Positions 10,121-22,033 of a stretch of 64,000 bases of DNA are shown in pieces. The notes beneath the pieces are model-generated. The model was not told where the DNA came from, searched no databases, and saw only the letters and a program-made list of their open reading frames with translations. This DNA comes from Osmia lignaria lignaria. Taxonomy: Eukaryota > Arthropoda > Insecta > Hymenoptera > Megachilidae. A program made the translations under genes and the position numbers. Where the stretch lies: NCBI RefSeq assembly GCF_051020975.1, contig NW_027478160.1, positions 2,626,001-2,690,000 on the forward strand, written 5' to 3'. Every line of letters starts with the position of its first letter. Within the stretch, counting starts at the first letter, position 1.

Positions 10121-13100
10121 TGATCAGATGCGTAGTTCTCGAGATATATCAAGATATTTAAAAGTTCCGAAGCCGCACCAACATAATACAGATACAGAAA
10201 CACCGTGGCCCCTTTCTTTGAGATAACTCTGCACTATTGCGAGCTGCAAATGCCACTTCCAGCTTAGCTGTGCAGAAGAAGAACAACAAGAAGAAGAAAT
10301 ATCTGGAAATATGTCCGTCAGGCCCCTTCCCTTGAGATAAATCTGCAAATATCTCGGAAACCAAGCGAGCTTTGGCAAGATGTTAAGAGACCTTATTTGT
10401 AGAGAATTAACTTTCCTACTTTTTATGTTCTACGATATTTTTTGATCAGATGCGTAGTTCTCGAGATATATCAAGATATTTAAAAGTTCCGAAGCCGCAC
10501 CAACATAATAGAGATACAGAAACACCGTGGCCCCTTTCTTTGAGATAACTCTGCACTATTGCGCGCTGCAAATGCCACTTCCAGCTTAGCTGTGCAGAAG
10601 AAGAACAACAAGAAGAAGAAATATCTCGAAATATGTCCGTCAGGCCCCTTCCCTTGAGATAAATCTGCAAATATCTCGGAAACGAAGCGAGCTATGGCAA
10701 AATGTTAAGACACCTTTTTTGTAGGGAATTAAGTTTCCTACTTTTTATGTTCTATGATATTTTTTGATCAGATGCGTAGTTCTCGAGATATATCCAGATA
10801 TTTAAAAGTTCCGAAGCGGCACCAACATAATAGAGATACAGAAACACCGTGGCCCCTTTCTTTGAGGTAACTCTGCACTATTGCGAGCTGCAAATGCCAC
10901 TTCCAGCTTAGCTGTGCAGAAGAAGAACAACAAGAACAAGTAATATCTCGAAATATGTCCGTCAGGCCCCTTCCCTTGAGATAAATCTGCAAATATCTCG
11001 GAAACGAAGCGAGCTATGGCAAAATGTTAAGAGACCTTTTTTGTAGAGAATTATGTTTCCTACAATTTACGTTCTATGATATTTTTTGATCAGAAGCGTA
11101 GTTTTCGAGATATATCGAGATATTTAAAAGTTCCGAAGCCGCACCAACATAATAGAGATACGGAAACACCGTGACCCCTTTCTTTGGGATAACTCTGCAC
11201 TATTGCGAGCTGGAAATGCCACTTCCAGTTTAGCTGTGCAGAAGAAGAACAACAAGAAGAAGAAATATCTCGAAATATGTCCGTCAGGACCCTTCCCTTG
11301 AGATAAATCTGCAAATATCTCGGAAACGAAGCGAGCTATTGCAAAACGTTAAGAGACCTTTTTTGTAGAGAATTAAGTTTCCTACTTTATATGTTCTATG
11401 ATATTTTTTGATCAGATGCGTAGTTCTCGAGATATATCAAGATATTTAAAAGCTCCGAAGCTGCACCAACATAATAGAGGTACAGAAACACCGTGGCCCC
11501 TTTCTTTGAGATAACTCTGCACTATTGCGAGCTGCAAATGCCACTTCCAGCTTAGCTGTGCAGAAGAAGAACAACAAGAATAAGAAATATTTCGAAATAT
11601 GTCCGTCAGGCCCCTTCCCTTGAGATAAATCTGCAAATATCTCGGAAACAAAGCGAGCTACGGCAAAATGTTAAGAGACCTTTTTTGTAGAAAATTAGGT
11701 TTCCTACTTTTTATGTTCTATGATATTTTTTGATCAGATGCGTAGTTCTCGAGATATATCAAGATATTTAAAAGTTCCGAAGCCGCACCAACATAATAGA
11801 GATACAGAAACACCGTGGCCCCTTTCTTTGCGATAACTCTGCACTATTGCGAGCTGCAAATGCCACTTCCAGCTTAGCTGTGCAGAAGAAGAACAACAAG
11901 AAGAAGAAATATCTCGAAATATGTCCGTCAGGCCCCTTCCCTTGAGATAAATCTGTAAATATCTCGGAAACGAAGCGAGCTATGGCAAAATGTTTAGAGA
12001 CCTTTTTTGTAGAAAATTAGGTTTCCTACTTTTTATGTTCTATGATATTTTTTGATCAGATGCGTAGTTCTCGAGATATATCAAGATATTTAAAAGTTCC
12101 GAAGCCGCACCAACATAATAGAGATACAGAAACACCGTGGCCCCTTTCTTTGCGATAACTCTGCACTATTGCGAGCTGCAAATGCCACTTCCAGCTTAGC
12201 TGTGCAGAAGAAGAACAACAAGAAGAAGAAATATCTCGAAATATGTCCGTCAGGCCCCTTCCCTTGAGATAAATCTGTAAATATCTCGGAAACGAAGCGA
12301 GCTATGGCAAAATGTTAAGAGACCTTTTTTGTAGAGAATTAAGGTTCCTACTTTTTATGTTCTATGATATTTTTTGATCAGATGCGTAGTTCTCGAGATA
12401 TATCAAGATATTTAAAAGTTCCGAAGCCGCACCAACATAATAGAGATACAGAAACAACGTGGCCCCTTTCTTTGAGATAACTCTGCACTATTGCGCGCTG
12501 CAAATGCCACTTCCAGCTTAGCTGTGCAGAAGAAGAACAACAAGAAGAAGAAATATCTCGAAATATGTCCGTCAGGCCCCTTCCCTTGAGATAAATCTGC
12601 AAATATCTCGGAAACGAAGCGAGCTATGGCAAAATGTTAAGAGACCTTTTTTGTAGAGAATTAAGTTTCCTACTTTTTATGTTCTATGATATTTTTTGAT
12701 CAGATGCGTAGTTCTCGAGATATATCAAGATATTTAAAAGTTCCGAAGCCGCACCAACATAATAGAGATACAGAAACACCGTGGCCCCTTTCTTTGAGAT
12801 AACTCTGCACTATTGCGCGCTGCAAATGCCACTTCCAGCTTAGCTGTGCAGAAGAAGAACAACAAGAAGAAGAAATATCTCGAAATATGTCCGTCAGGCC
12901 CCTTCCCTTGAGATAAATCTGCAAATATCTCGGAAACGAAGCGAGCTATGGCAAAATGTTAAGAGACCTTTTTTGTAGAGAATTAAGTTTCCTACTTTTT
13001 ATGTTCTATGATATTTTTTGATCAGATGCGTAGTTCTCGAGATATAGCAAGATATTTAAAAGTTCCGAAGCCGCACCAACATAATAGAGATACAGAAACA

Positions 13101-13983
13101 CCGTGCCCCTTTCTTTGAGATAACTCTGCACGATTGCGAGCTGGAAATGCCACTTCCAGTTTAGCTGTGCAGAAGAAGAACAACAAGAAGAAGAAATATC
13201 TCGAAATATGTCCATCAGGTCCCTTCCCTTGAGATAAATCTGCAAATATCTCGGAAACGAAGCGAGCTATGGCAAAATGTTAGGAGACCTTTTTTGTAGA
13301 GAATTATGTTTCCTACAATTTATGTTCTATGATATTTTTTGATCAGAAGCGTAGTTTTCGAGATATATCGAGATATTTAAAAGTTCCGAAGCCGCACCAA
13401 CATAATAGAGATACGGAAACACCGTGACCCCTTTCTTTGGGATAACTCTGCACTATTGCGAGCTGGAAATGCCACTTCCAGTTTAGCTGTGCAGAAGAAG
13501 AACAACAAGAAGAAGAAATATCTCGAAATATGTCCGTCAGGACCCTTCCCTTGAGATAAATCTGCAAATATCTCGGAAACGAAGCGAGCTATTGCAAAAC
13601 GTTAAGAGACCTTTTTTGTAGAGAATTAAGTTTCCTACTTTATATGTTCTATGATATTTTTTGATCAGATGCGTAGTTCTCGAGATATATCAAGATATTT
13701 AAAAGCTCCGAAGCTGCACCAACATAATAGAGGTACAGAAACACCGTGGCCCCTTTCTTTGAGATAACTCTGCACTATTGCGAGCTGCAAATGCCACTTC
13801 CAGCTTAGCTGTGCAGAAGAAGAACAACAAGAATAAGAAATATTTCGAAATATGTCCGTCAGGCCCCTTCCCTTGAGATAAATCTGCAAATATCTCGGAA
13901 ACGAAGCGAGCTACGGCAAAATGTTAAGCGACCTTTTTTGTAGAAAATTAGGTTTCCTACTTTTTATGTTCTATGATATTTTT
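10121..13983. repeat. 12-monomer derivative of the 13-mer unit (cycle 1)
   Basis: The order is A (10121), B/C (10443), D (10765), E (11087), F (11409), X (11731), X (12053), I (12375), J (12697), K (13019), E (13340), F (13662). The B/C copy has the B diagnostic TTGCGCGCTGC but the C tail AAGACACC, so one monomer has been lost by fusion. Two X copies (TTTGCGATAAC with CTGTAAAT) stand where other cycles have G and H. Length is 3863 bp because K carries a 1-bp deletion. Confidence 0.88.
13019..13339. repeat. K monomer with 1-bp deletion (321 bp)
   Basis: ACACCGTGCCCC at about 13098-13109 replaces ACACCGTGGCCCC, losing one G. The other K copies (9477, 17204, 19780, 24610) keep both. The change is private and, being in a two-base run, could be a sequencing error. 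Confidence 0.9.
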
Positions 13984-16900
13984 TGATCAGATGCGTAGTT
14001 CTCGAGATATATCAAGATATTTAAAAGTTCCGAAGCCGCACCAACATAATACAGATACAGAAACACCGTGGCCCCTTTCTTTGAGATAACTCTGCACTAT
14101 TGCGAGCTGCAAATGCCACTTCCAGCTTAGCTGTGCAGAAGAAGAACAACAAGAAGAAGAAATATCTGGAAATATGTCCGTCAGGCCCCTTCCCTTGAGA
14201 TAAATCTGCAAATATCTCGGAAACCAAGCGAGCTTTGGCAAGATGTTAAGAGACCTTATTTGTAGAGAATTAACTTTCCTACTTTTTATGTTCTACGATA
14301 TTTTTTGATCAGATGCGTAGTTCTCGAGATATATCAAGATATTTAAAAGTTCCGAAGCCGCACCAACATAATAGAGATACAGAAACACCGTGGCCCCTTT
14401 CTTTGAGATAACTCTGCACTATTGCGCGCTGCAAATGCCACTTCCAGCTTAGCTGTGCAGAAGAAGAACAACAAGAAGAAGAAATATCTCGAAATATGTC
14501 CGTCAGGCCCCTTCCCTTGAGATATATCTGCAAATATCTCGGAAACGAAGCGAGCTATGGCAAAATGTTAAGAGACCTTTTTTGTAGAGAATTAAGTTTC
14601 CTACTTTTTATGTTCTATGATATTTTTTGATCAGATGCGTAGTTCTCGAGATATATCAAGATATTTAAAAGTTCCGAAGCCGCACCAACATAATAGAGAT
14701 ACAGAAACACCGTGGCCCCTTTCTTTGAGATAACTCTGCACTACTGCGAGCTGCAAATGCCACTTCCAGCTTAGCTGTGCAGAAGAAGAACAACAAGAAG
14801 AAGAAATATCTCGAAATATGTCCGTCAGGCCCCTTCCCTTGAGATAAATCTGCAAATATCTCGGAAACGAAGCGAGCTATGGCAAAATGTTAAGACACCT
14901 TTTTTGTAGAGAATTAAGTTTCCTACTTTTTATGTTCTATGATATTTTTTGATCAGATGCGTAGTTCTCGAGATATATCCAGATATTTAAAAGTTCCGAA
15001 GCGGCACCAACATAATAGAGATACAGAAACACCGTGGCCCCTTTCTTTGAGGTAACTCTGCACTATTGCGAGCTGCAAATGCCACTTCCAGCTTAGCTGT
15101 GCAGAAGAAGAACAACAAGAACAAGTAATATCTCGAAATATGTCCGTCAGGCCCCTTCCCTTGAGATAAATCTGCAAATATCTCGGAAACGAAGCGAGCT
15201 ATGGCAAAATGTTAAGAGACCTTTTTTGTAGAGAATTATGTTTCCTACAATTTACGTTCTATGATATTTTTTGATCAGAAGCGTAGTTTTCGAGATATAT
15301 CGAGATATTTAAAAGTTCCGAAGCCGCACCAACATAATAGAGATACGGAAACACCGTGACCCCTTTCTTTGGGATAACTCTGCACTATTGCGAGCTGGAA
15401 ATGCCACTTCCAGTTTAGCTGTGCAGAAGAAGAACAACAAGAAGAAGAAATATCTCGAAATATGTCCGTCAGGACCCTTCCCTTGAGATAAATCTGCAAA
15501 TATCTCGGAAACGAAGCGAGCTATTGCAAAACGTTAAGAGACCTTTTTTGTAGAGAATTAAGTTTCCTACTTTATATGTTCTATGATATTTTTTGATCAG
15601 ATGCGTAGTTCTCGAGATATATCAAGATATTTAAAAGCTCCGAAGCTGCACCAACATAATAGAGGTACAGAAACACCGTGGCCCCTTTCTTTGAGATAAC
15701 TCTGCACTATTGCGAGCTGCAAATGCCACTTCCAGCTTAGCTGTGCAGAAGAAGAACAACAAGAATAAGAAATATTTCGAAATATGTCCGTCAGGCCCCT
15801 TCCCTTGAGATAAATCTGCAAATATCTCGGAAACGAAGCGAGCTACGGCAAAATGTTAAGCGACCTTTTTTGTAGAAAATTAGGTTTCCTACTTTTTATG
15901 TTCTATGATATTTTTTGATCAGATGCGTGGTTCTCGAGATATATCCAGATATTTAAAAGTTCCGAAGCGGCACCAACATAATAGAGATACAGAAACACCG
16001 TGGCCCCTTTCTTTGAGGTAACTCTGCACTATTGCGAGCTGCAAATGCCACTTCCAGCTTAGCTGTGCAGAAGAAGAACAACAAGAAGAAGAAATATCTC
16101 GAAATATGTCCGTCAGGCCCCTTCCCTTGAGATAAATCTGCAAATATCTCGGAAACGAAGCGAGCTATGGCAAAATGTTAAGAGACCTTTTTTGTAGAGA
16201 ATTAAGTTTCCTACTTTTTATGTTCTATGATATTTTTTGAGCAGATGCGTAGTTCTCGAGATATATCAAGATATTTAAAAGTTCCGAAGCCGCACCAACA
16301 TAATAGAGATACAGAAACACCGTGGCCCCTTTCTTTGAGATAACTCTGCACTACTGCGAGCTGCAAATGCCACTTCCAGCTTAGCTGTGCAGAAGAAGAA
16401 CAACAAGAAGAAGAAATATCTCGAAATATGTCCGTCAGGCCCCTTCCCTTGAGATAAATCTGTAAATATCTCGGAAACGAAGCGAGCTATGGCAAAATGT
16501 TAAGAGACCTTTTTTGTAGAGAATTAAGTTTCCTACTTTTTATGTTCTATGATATTTTTTGATCAGATGCGTAGTTCTCGAGATATATCAAGATATTTAA
16601 AAGTTCCGAAGCCGCACCAACATAATAGAGATACAGAAACAACGTGGCCCCTTTCTTTGAGATAACTCTGCACTATTGCGCGCTGCAAATGCCACTTCCA
16701 GCTTAGCTGTGCAGAAGAAGAACAACAAGAAGAAGAAATATCTCGAAATATGTCCGTCAGGCCCCTTCCCTTGAGATAAATCTGCAAATATCTCGGAAAC
16801 GAAGCGAGCTATGGCAAAATGTTAAGAGACCTTTTTTGTAGAGAATTAAGTTTCCTACTTTTTATGTTCTATGATATTTTTTGATCAGATGCGTAGTTCT

Positions 16901-18169
16901 CGAGATATATCAAGATATTTAAAAGTTCCGAAGCCGCACCAACATAATAGAGATACAGAAACACCGTGGCCCCTTTCTTTGAGATAACTCTGCACTATTG
17001 CGCGCTGCAAATGCCACTTCCAGCTTAGCTGTGCAGAAGAAGAACAACAAGAAGAAGAAATATCTCGAAATATGTCCGTCAGGCCCCTTCCCTTGAGATA
17101 AATCTGCAAATATCTCGGAAACGAAGCGAGCTATGGCAAAATGTTAAGAGACCTTTTTTGTAGAGAATTAAGTTTCCTACTTTTTATGTTCTATGATATT
17201 TTTTGATCAGATGCGTAGTTCTCGAGATATAGCAAGATATTTAAAAGTTCCGAAGCCGCACCAACATAATAGAGATACAGAAACACCGTGGCCCCTTTCT
17301 TTGAGATAACTCTGCACGATTGCGAGCTGGAAATGCCACTTCCAGTTTAGCTGTGCAGAAGAAGAACAACAAGAAGAAGAAATATCTCGAAATATGTCCA
17401 TCAGGTCCCTTCCCTTGAGATAAATCTGCAAATATCTCGGAAACGAAGCGAGCTATGGCAAAATGTTAGGAGACCTTTTTTGTAGAGAATTATGTTTCCT
17501 ACAATTTATGTTCTATGATATTTTTTGATCAGAAGCGTAGTTTTCGAGATATATCGAGATATTTAAAAGTTCCGAAGCCGCACCAACATAATAGAGATAC
17601 GGAAACACCGTGACCCCTTTCTTTGGGATAACTCTGCACTATTGCGAGCTGGAAATGCCACTTCCAGTTTAGCTGTGCAGAAGAAGAACAACAAGAAGAA
17701 GAAATATCTCGAAATATGTCCGTCAGGACCCTTCCCTTGAGATAAATCTGCAAATATCTCGGAAACGAAGCGAGCTATTGCAAAACGTTAAGAGACCTTT
17801 TTTGTAGAGAATTAAGTTTCCTACTTTATATGTTCTATGATATTTTTTGATCAGATGCGTAGTTCTCGAGATATATCAAGATATTTAAAAGCTCCGAAGC
17901 TGCACCAACATAATAGAGGTACAGAAACACCGTGGCCCCTTTCTTTGAGATAACTCTGCACTATTGCGAGCTGCAAATGCCACTTCCAGCTTAGCTGTGC
18001 AGAAGAAGAACAACAAGAATAAGAAATATTTCGAAATATGTCCGTCAGGCCCCTTCCCTTGAGATAAATCTGCAAATATCTCGGAAACGAAGCGAGCTAC
18101 GGCAAAATGTTAAGCGACCTTTTTTGTAGAAAATTAGGTTTCCTACTTTTTATGTTCTATGATATTTTT
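13984..18169. repeat. Full 13-monomer higher-order unit (4186 bp, cycle 2)
   Basis: The order is A (13984; GCTTTGGCAAGATG tail), B (14306; TTGCGCGCTGC), C (14628; CACTACTGCG), D (14950; AAGAACAAGTAATATC), E (15272; GATACGGAAAC), F (15594; AAGAATAAG), G (15916; AGATGCGTGG), H (16238; CTGTAAAT), I (16560; GAAACAACGTGG), J (16882), K (17204; GATATAGCAAG), E (17526), F (17848). It is the most complete unit and the best template for the others. E-F pairs occur twice inside it, which predisposes it to internal unequal exchange. The H copy has GAGCAG instead of GATCAG. Confidence 0.9.
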
Positions 18170-18491
18170 TGATCAGATGCGTAGTTCTCGAGATATATCA
18201 AGATATTTAAAAGTTCCGAAGCCGCACCAACATAATACAGATACAGAAACACCGTGGCCCCTTTCTTTGGGATAACTCTGCACTATTGCGAGCTGGAAAT
18301 GCCACTTCCAGTTTAGCTGTGCAGAAGAAGAACAACAAGAAGAAGAAATATCTCGAAATATGTCCGTCAGGCCCCTTCCCTTGAGATAAATCTGCAAATA
18401 TCTCGGAAACGAAGCGAGCTACGGCAAAATGTTAAGCGACCTTTTTTGTAGAAAATTAGGTTTCCTACTTTTTATGTTCTATGATATTTTT
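18170..18491. repeat. Three-part mosaic monomer A/E/F
   Basis: The left third matches A (AATACAGATACAG near 18235). The middle matches E (TTTGGGATAAC, CTGGAAATG, CCAGTTTAG). The end matches F (CTACGGCAAAATGTTAAGCG, AAAATTAGG). It is followed by G, as F normally is. Two switches inside 322 bp point to gene conversion or two successive exchanges. Confidence 0.85.
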
Positions 18492-20745
18492 TGATCAGAT
18501 GCGTGGTTCTCGAGATATATCCAGATATTTAAAAGTTCCGAAGCGGCACCAACATAATAGAGATACAGAAACACCGTGGCCCCTTTCTTTGAGGTAACTC
18601 TGCACTATTGCGAGCTGCAAATGCCACTTCCAGCTTAGCTGTGCAGAAGAAGAACAACAAGAAGAAGAAATATCTCGAAATATGTCCGTCAGGCCCCTTC
18701 CCTTGAGATAAATCTGCAAATATCTCGGAAACGAAGCGAGCTATGGCAAAATGTTAAGAGACCTTTTTTGTAGAGAATTAAGTTTCCTACTTTTTATGTT
18801 CTATGATATTTTTTGATCAGATGCGTAGTTCTCGAGATATATCAAGATATTTAAAAGTTCCGAAGCCGCACCAACATAATAGAGATACAGAAACACCGTG
18901 GCCCCTTTCTTTGAGATAACTCTGCACTACTGCGAGCTGCAAATGCCACTTCCAGCTTAGCTGTGCAGAAGAAGAACAACAAGAAGAAGAAATATCTCGA
19001 AATATGTCCGTCAGGCCCCTTCCCTTGAGATAAATCTGTAAATATCTCGGAAACGAAGCGAGCTATGGCAAAATGTTAAGAGACCTTTTTTGTAGAGAAT
19101 TAAGTTTCCTACTTTTTATGTTCTATGATATTTTTTGATCAGATGCGTAGTTCTCGAGATATATCAAGATATTTAAAAGTTCCGAAGCCGCACCAACATA
19201 ATAGAGATACAGAAACAACGTGGCCCCTTTCTTTGAGATAACTCTGCACTATTGCGCGCTGCGAATGCCACTTCCAGCTTAGCTGTGCAGAAGAAGAACA
19301 ACAAGAAGAAGAAATATCTCGAAATATGTCCGTCAGGCCCCTTCCCTTGAGATAAATCTGCAAATATCTCGGAAACGAAGCGAGCTATGGCAAAATGTTA
19401 AGAGACCTTTTTTGTAGAGAATTAAGTTTCCTACTTTTTATGTTCTATGATATTTTTTGATCAGATGCGTAGTTCTCGAGATATATCAAGATATTTAAAA
19501 GTTCCGAAGCCGCACCAACATAATAGAGATACAGAAACACCGTGGCCCCTTTCTTTGAGATAACTCTGCACTATTGCGCGCTGCAAATGCCACTTCCAGC
19601 TTAGCTGTGCAGAAGAAGAACAACAAGAAGAAGAAATATCTCGAAATATGTCCGTCAGGCCCCTTCCCTTGAGATAAATCTGCAAATATCTCGGAAACGA
19701 AGCGAGCTATGGCAAAATGTTAAGAGACCTTTTTTGTAGAGAATTAAGTTTCCTACTTTTTATGTTCTATGATATTTTTTGATCAGATGCGTAGTTCTCG
19801 AGATATAGCAAGATATTTAAAAGTTCCGAAGCCGCACCAACATAATAGAGATACAGAAACACCGTGGCCCCTTTCTTTGAGATAACTCTGCACGATTGCG
19901 AGCTGGAAATGCCACTTCCAGTTTAGCTGTGCAGAAGAAGAACAACAAGAAGAAGAAATATCTCGAAATATGTCCATCAGGTCCCTTCCCTTGAGATAAA
20001 TCTGCAAATATCTCGGAAACGAAGCGAGCTATGGCAAAATGTTAGGAGACCTTTTTTGTAGAGAATTATGTTTCCTACAATTTATGTTCTATGATATTTT
20101 TTGATCAGAAGCGTAGTTTTCGAGATATATCGAGATATTTAAAAGTTCCGAAGCCGCACCAACATAATAGAGATACGGAAACACCGTGACCCCTTTCTTT
20201 GGGATAACTCTGCACTATTGCGAGCTGGAAATGCCACTTCCAGTTTAGCTGTGCAGAAGAAGAACAACAAGAAGAAGAAATATCTCGAAATATGTCCGTC
20301 AGGACCCTTCCCTTGAGATATATCTGCAAATATCTCGGAAACGAAGCGAGCTATTGCAAAACGTTAAGAGACCTTTTTTGTAGAGAATTAAGTTTCCTAC
20401 TTTATATGTTCTATGATATTTTTTGATCAGATGCGTAGTTCTCGAGATATATCAAGATATTTAAAAGCTCCGAAGCTGCACCAACATAATAGAGGTACAG
20501 AAACACCGTGGCCCCTTTCTTTGAGATAACTCTGCACTATTGCGAGCTGCAAATGCCACTTCCAGCTTAGCTGTGCAGAAGAAGAACAACAAGAATAAGA
20601 AATATTTCGAAATATGTCCGTCAGGCCCCTTCCCTTGAGATAAATCTGCAAATATCTCGGAAACGAAGCGAGCTACGGCAAAATGTTAAGCGACCTTTTT
20701 TGTAGAAAATTAGGTTTCCTACTTTTTATGTTCTATGATATTTTT
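18170..20745. repeat. 8-monomer derivative of the 13-mer unit (cycle 3)
   Basis: A mosaic A/E/F monomer (18170-18491) is followed by G, H, I, J, K, E, F (18492 to 20745). Replacing A through F by one mosaic monomer removes five units, giving eight, 2576 bp. The I copy at 19136 has a private GCTGCGAATG, and the E copy at 20102 has a private GAGATATATCTGC that is shared with the next cycle. Confidence 0.88.
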
Positions 20746-22033
20746 TGATCAGATGCGTAGTTCTCGAGATATATCAAGATATTTAAAAGTTCCGAAGCCG
20801 CACCAACATAATACAGATACAGAAACACCGTGGCCCCTTTCTTTGAGATAACTCTGCACTATTGCGAGCTGCAAATGCCACTTCCAGCTTAGCTGTGCAG
20901 AAGAAGAACAACAAGAAGAAGAAATATCTGGAAATATGTCCGTCAGGCCCCTTCCCTTGAGATAAATCTGCAAATATCTCGGAAACCAAGCGAGCTTTGG
21001 CAAGATGTTAAGAGACCTTATTTGTAGAGAATTAACTTTCCTACTTTTTATATTCTACGATATTTTTTGATCAGATGCGTAGTTCTCGAGATATATCAAG
21101 ATATTTAAAAGTTCCGAAGCCGCACCAACATAATAGAGATACAGAAACACCGTGGCCCCTTTCTTTGAGATAACTCTGCACTATTGCGCGCTGCAAATGC
21201 CACTTCCAGCTTAGCTGTGCAGAAGAAGAACAACAAGAAGAAGAAATATCTCGAAATATGTCCGTCAGGCCCCTTCCCTTGAGATAAATCTGCAAATATC
21301 TCGGAAACGAAGCGAGCTATGGCAAAATGTTAAGAGACCTTTTTTGTAGAGAATTAAGTTTCCTACTTTTTATGTTCTATGATATTTTTTGATCAGATGC
21401 GTAGTTCTCGAGATATATCAAGATATTTAAAAGTTCCGAAGCCGCACCAACATAATAGAGATACGGAAACACCGTGACCCCTTTCTTTGGGATAACTCTG
21501 CACTATTGCGAGCTGGAAATGCCACTTCCAGTTTAGCTGTGCAGAAGAAGAACAACAAGAAGAAGAAATATCTCGAAATATGTCCGTCAGGACCCTTCCC
21601 TTGAGATATATCTGCAAATATCTCGGAAACGAAGCGAGCTATTGCAAAACGTTAAGAGACCTTTTTTGTAGAGAATTAAGTTTCCTACTTTATATGTTCT
21701 ATGATATTTTTTGATCAGATGCGTAGTTCTCGAGATATATCAAGATATTTAAAAGCTCCGAAGCTGCACCAACATAATAGAGGTACAGAAACACCGTGGC
21801 CCCTTTCTTTGAGATAACTCTGCACTATTGCGAGCTGCAAATGCCACTTCCAGCTTAGCTGTGCAGAAGAAGAACAACAAGAATAAGAAATATTTCGAAA
21901 TATGTCCGTCAGGCCCCTTCCCTTGAGATAAATCTGCAAATATCTCGGAAACGAAGCGAGCTACGGCAAAATGTTAAGCGACCTTTTTTGTAGAAAATTA
22001 GGTTTCCTACTTTTTATGTTCTATGATATTTTT
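20746..22033. repeat. 4-monomer derivative A B C/E F (cycle 4)
   Basis: The order is A (20746), B (21068), a fusion with a C-like start and an E body (21390), then F (21712). It is followed directly by A, as the second F of the full unit would be. The private variants TTTTTATATTCTACG (A tail, near 21051 and 22337) and GAGATATATCTGC (E, near 20318 and 21603) show that an F-A-B-E block of 1288 bp was duplicated recently around here. Confidence 0.88.
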
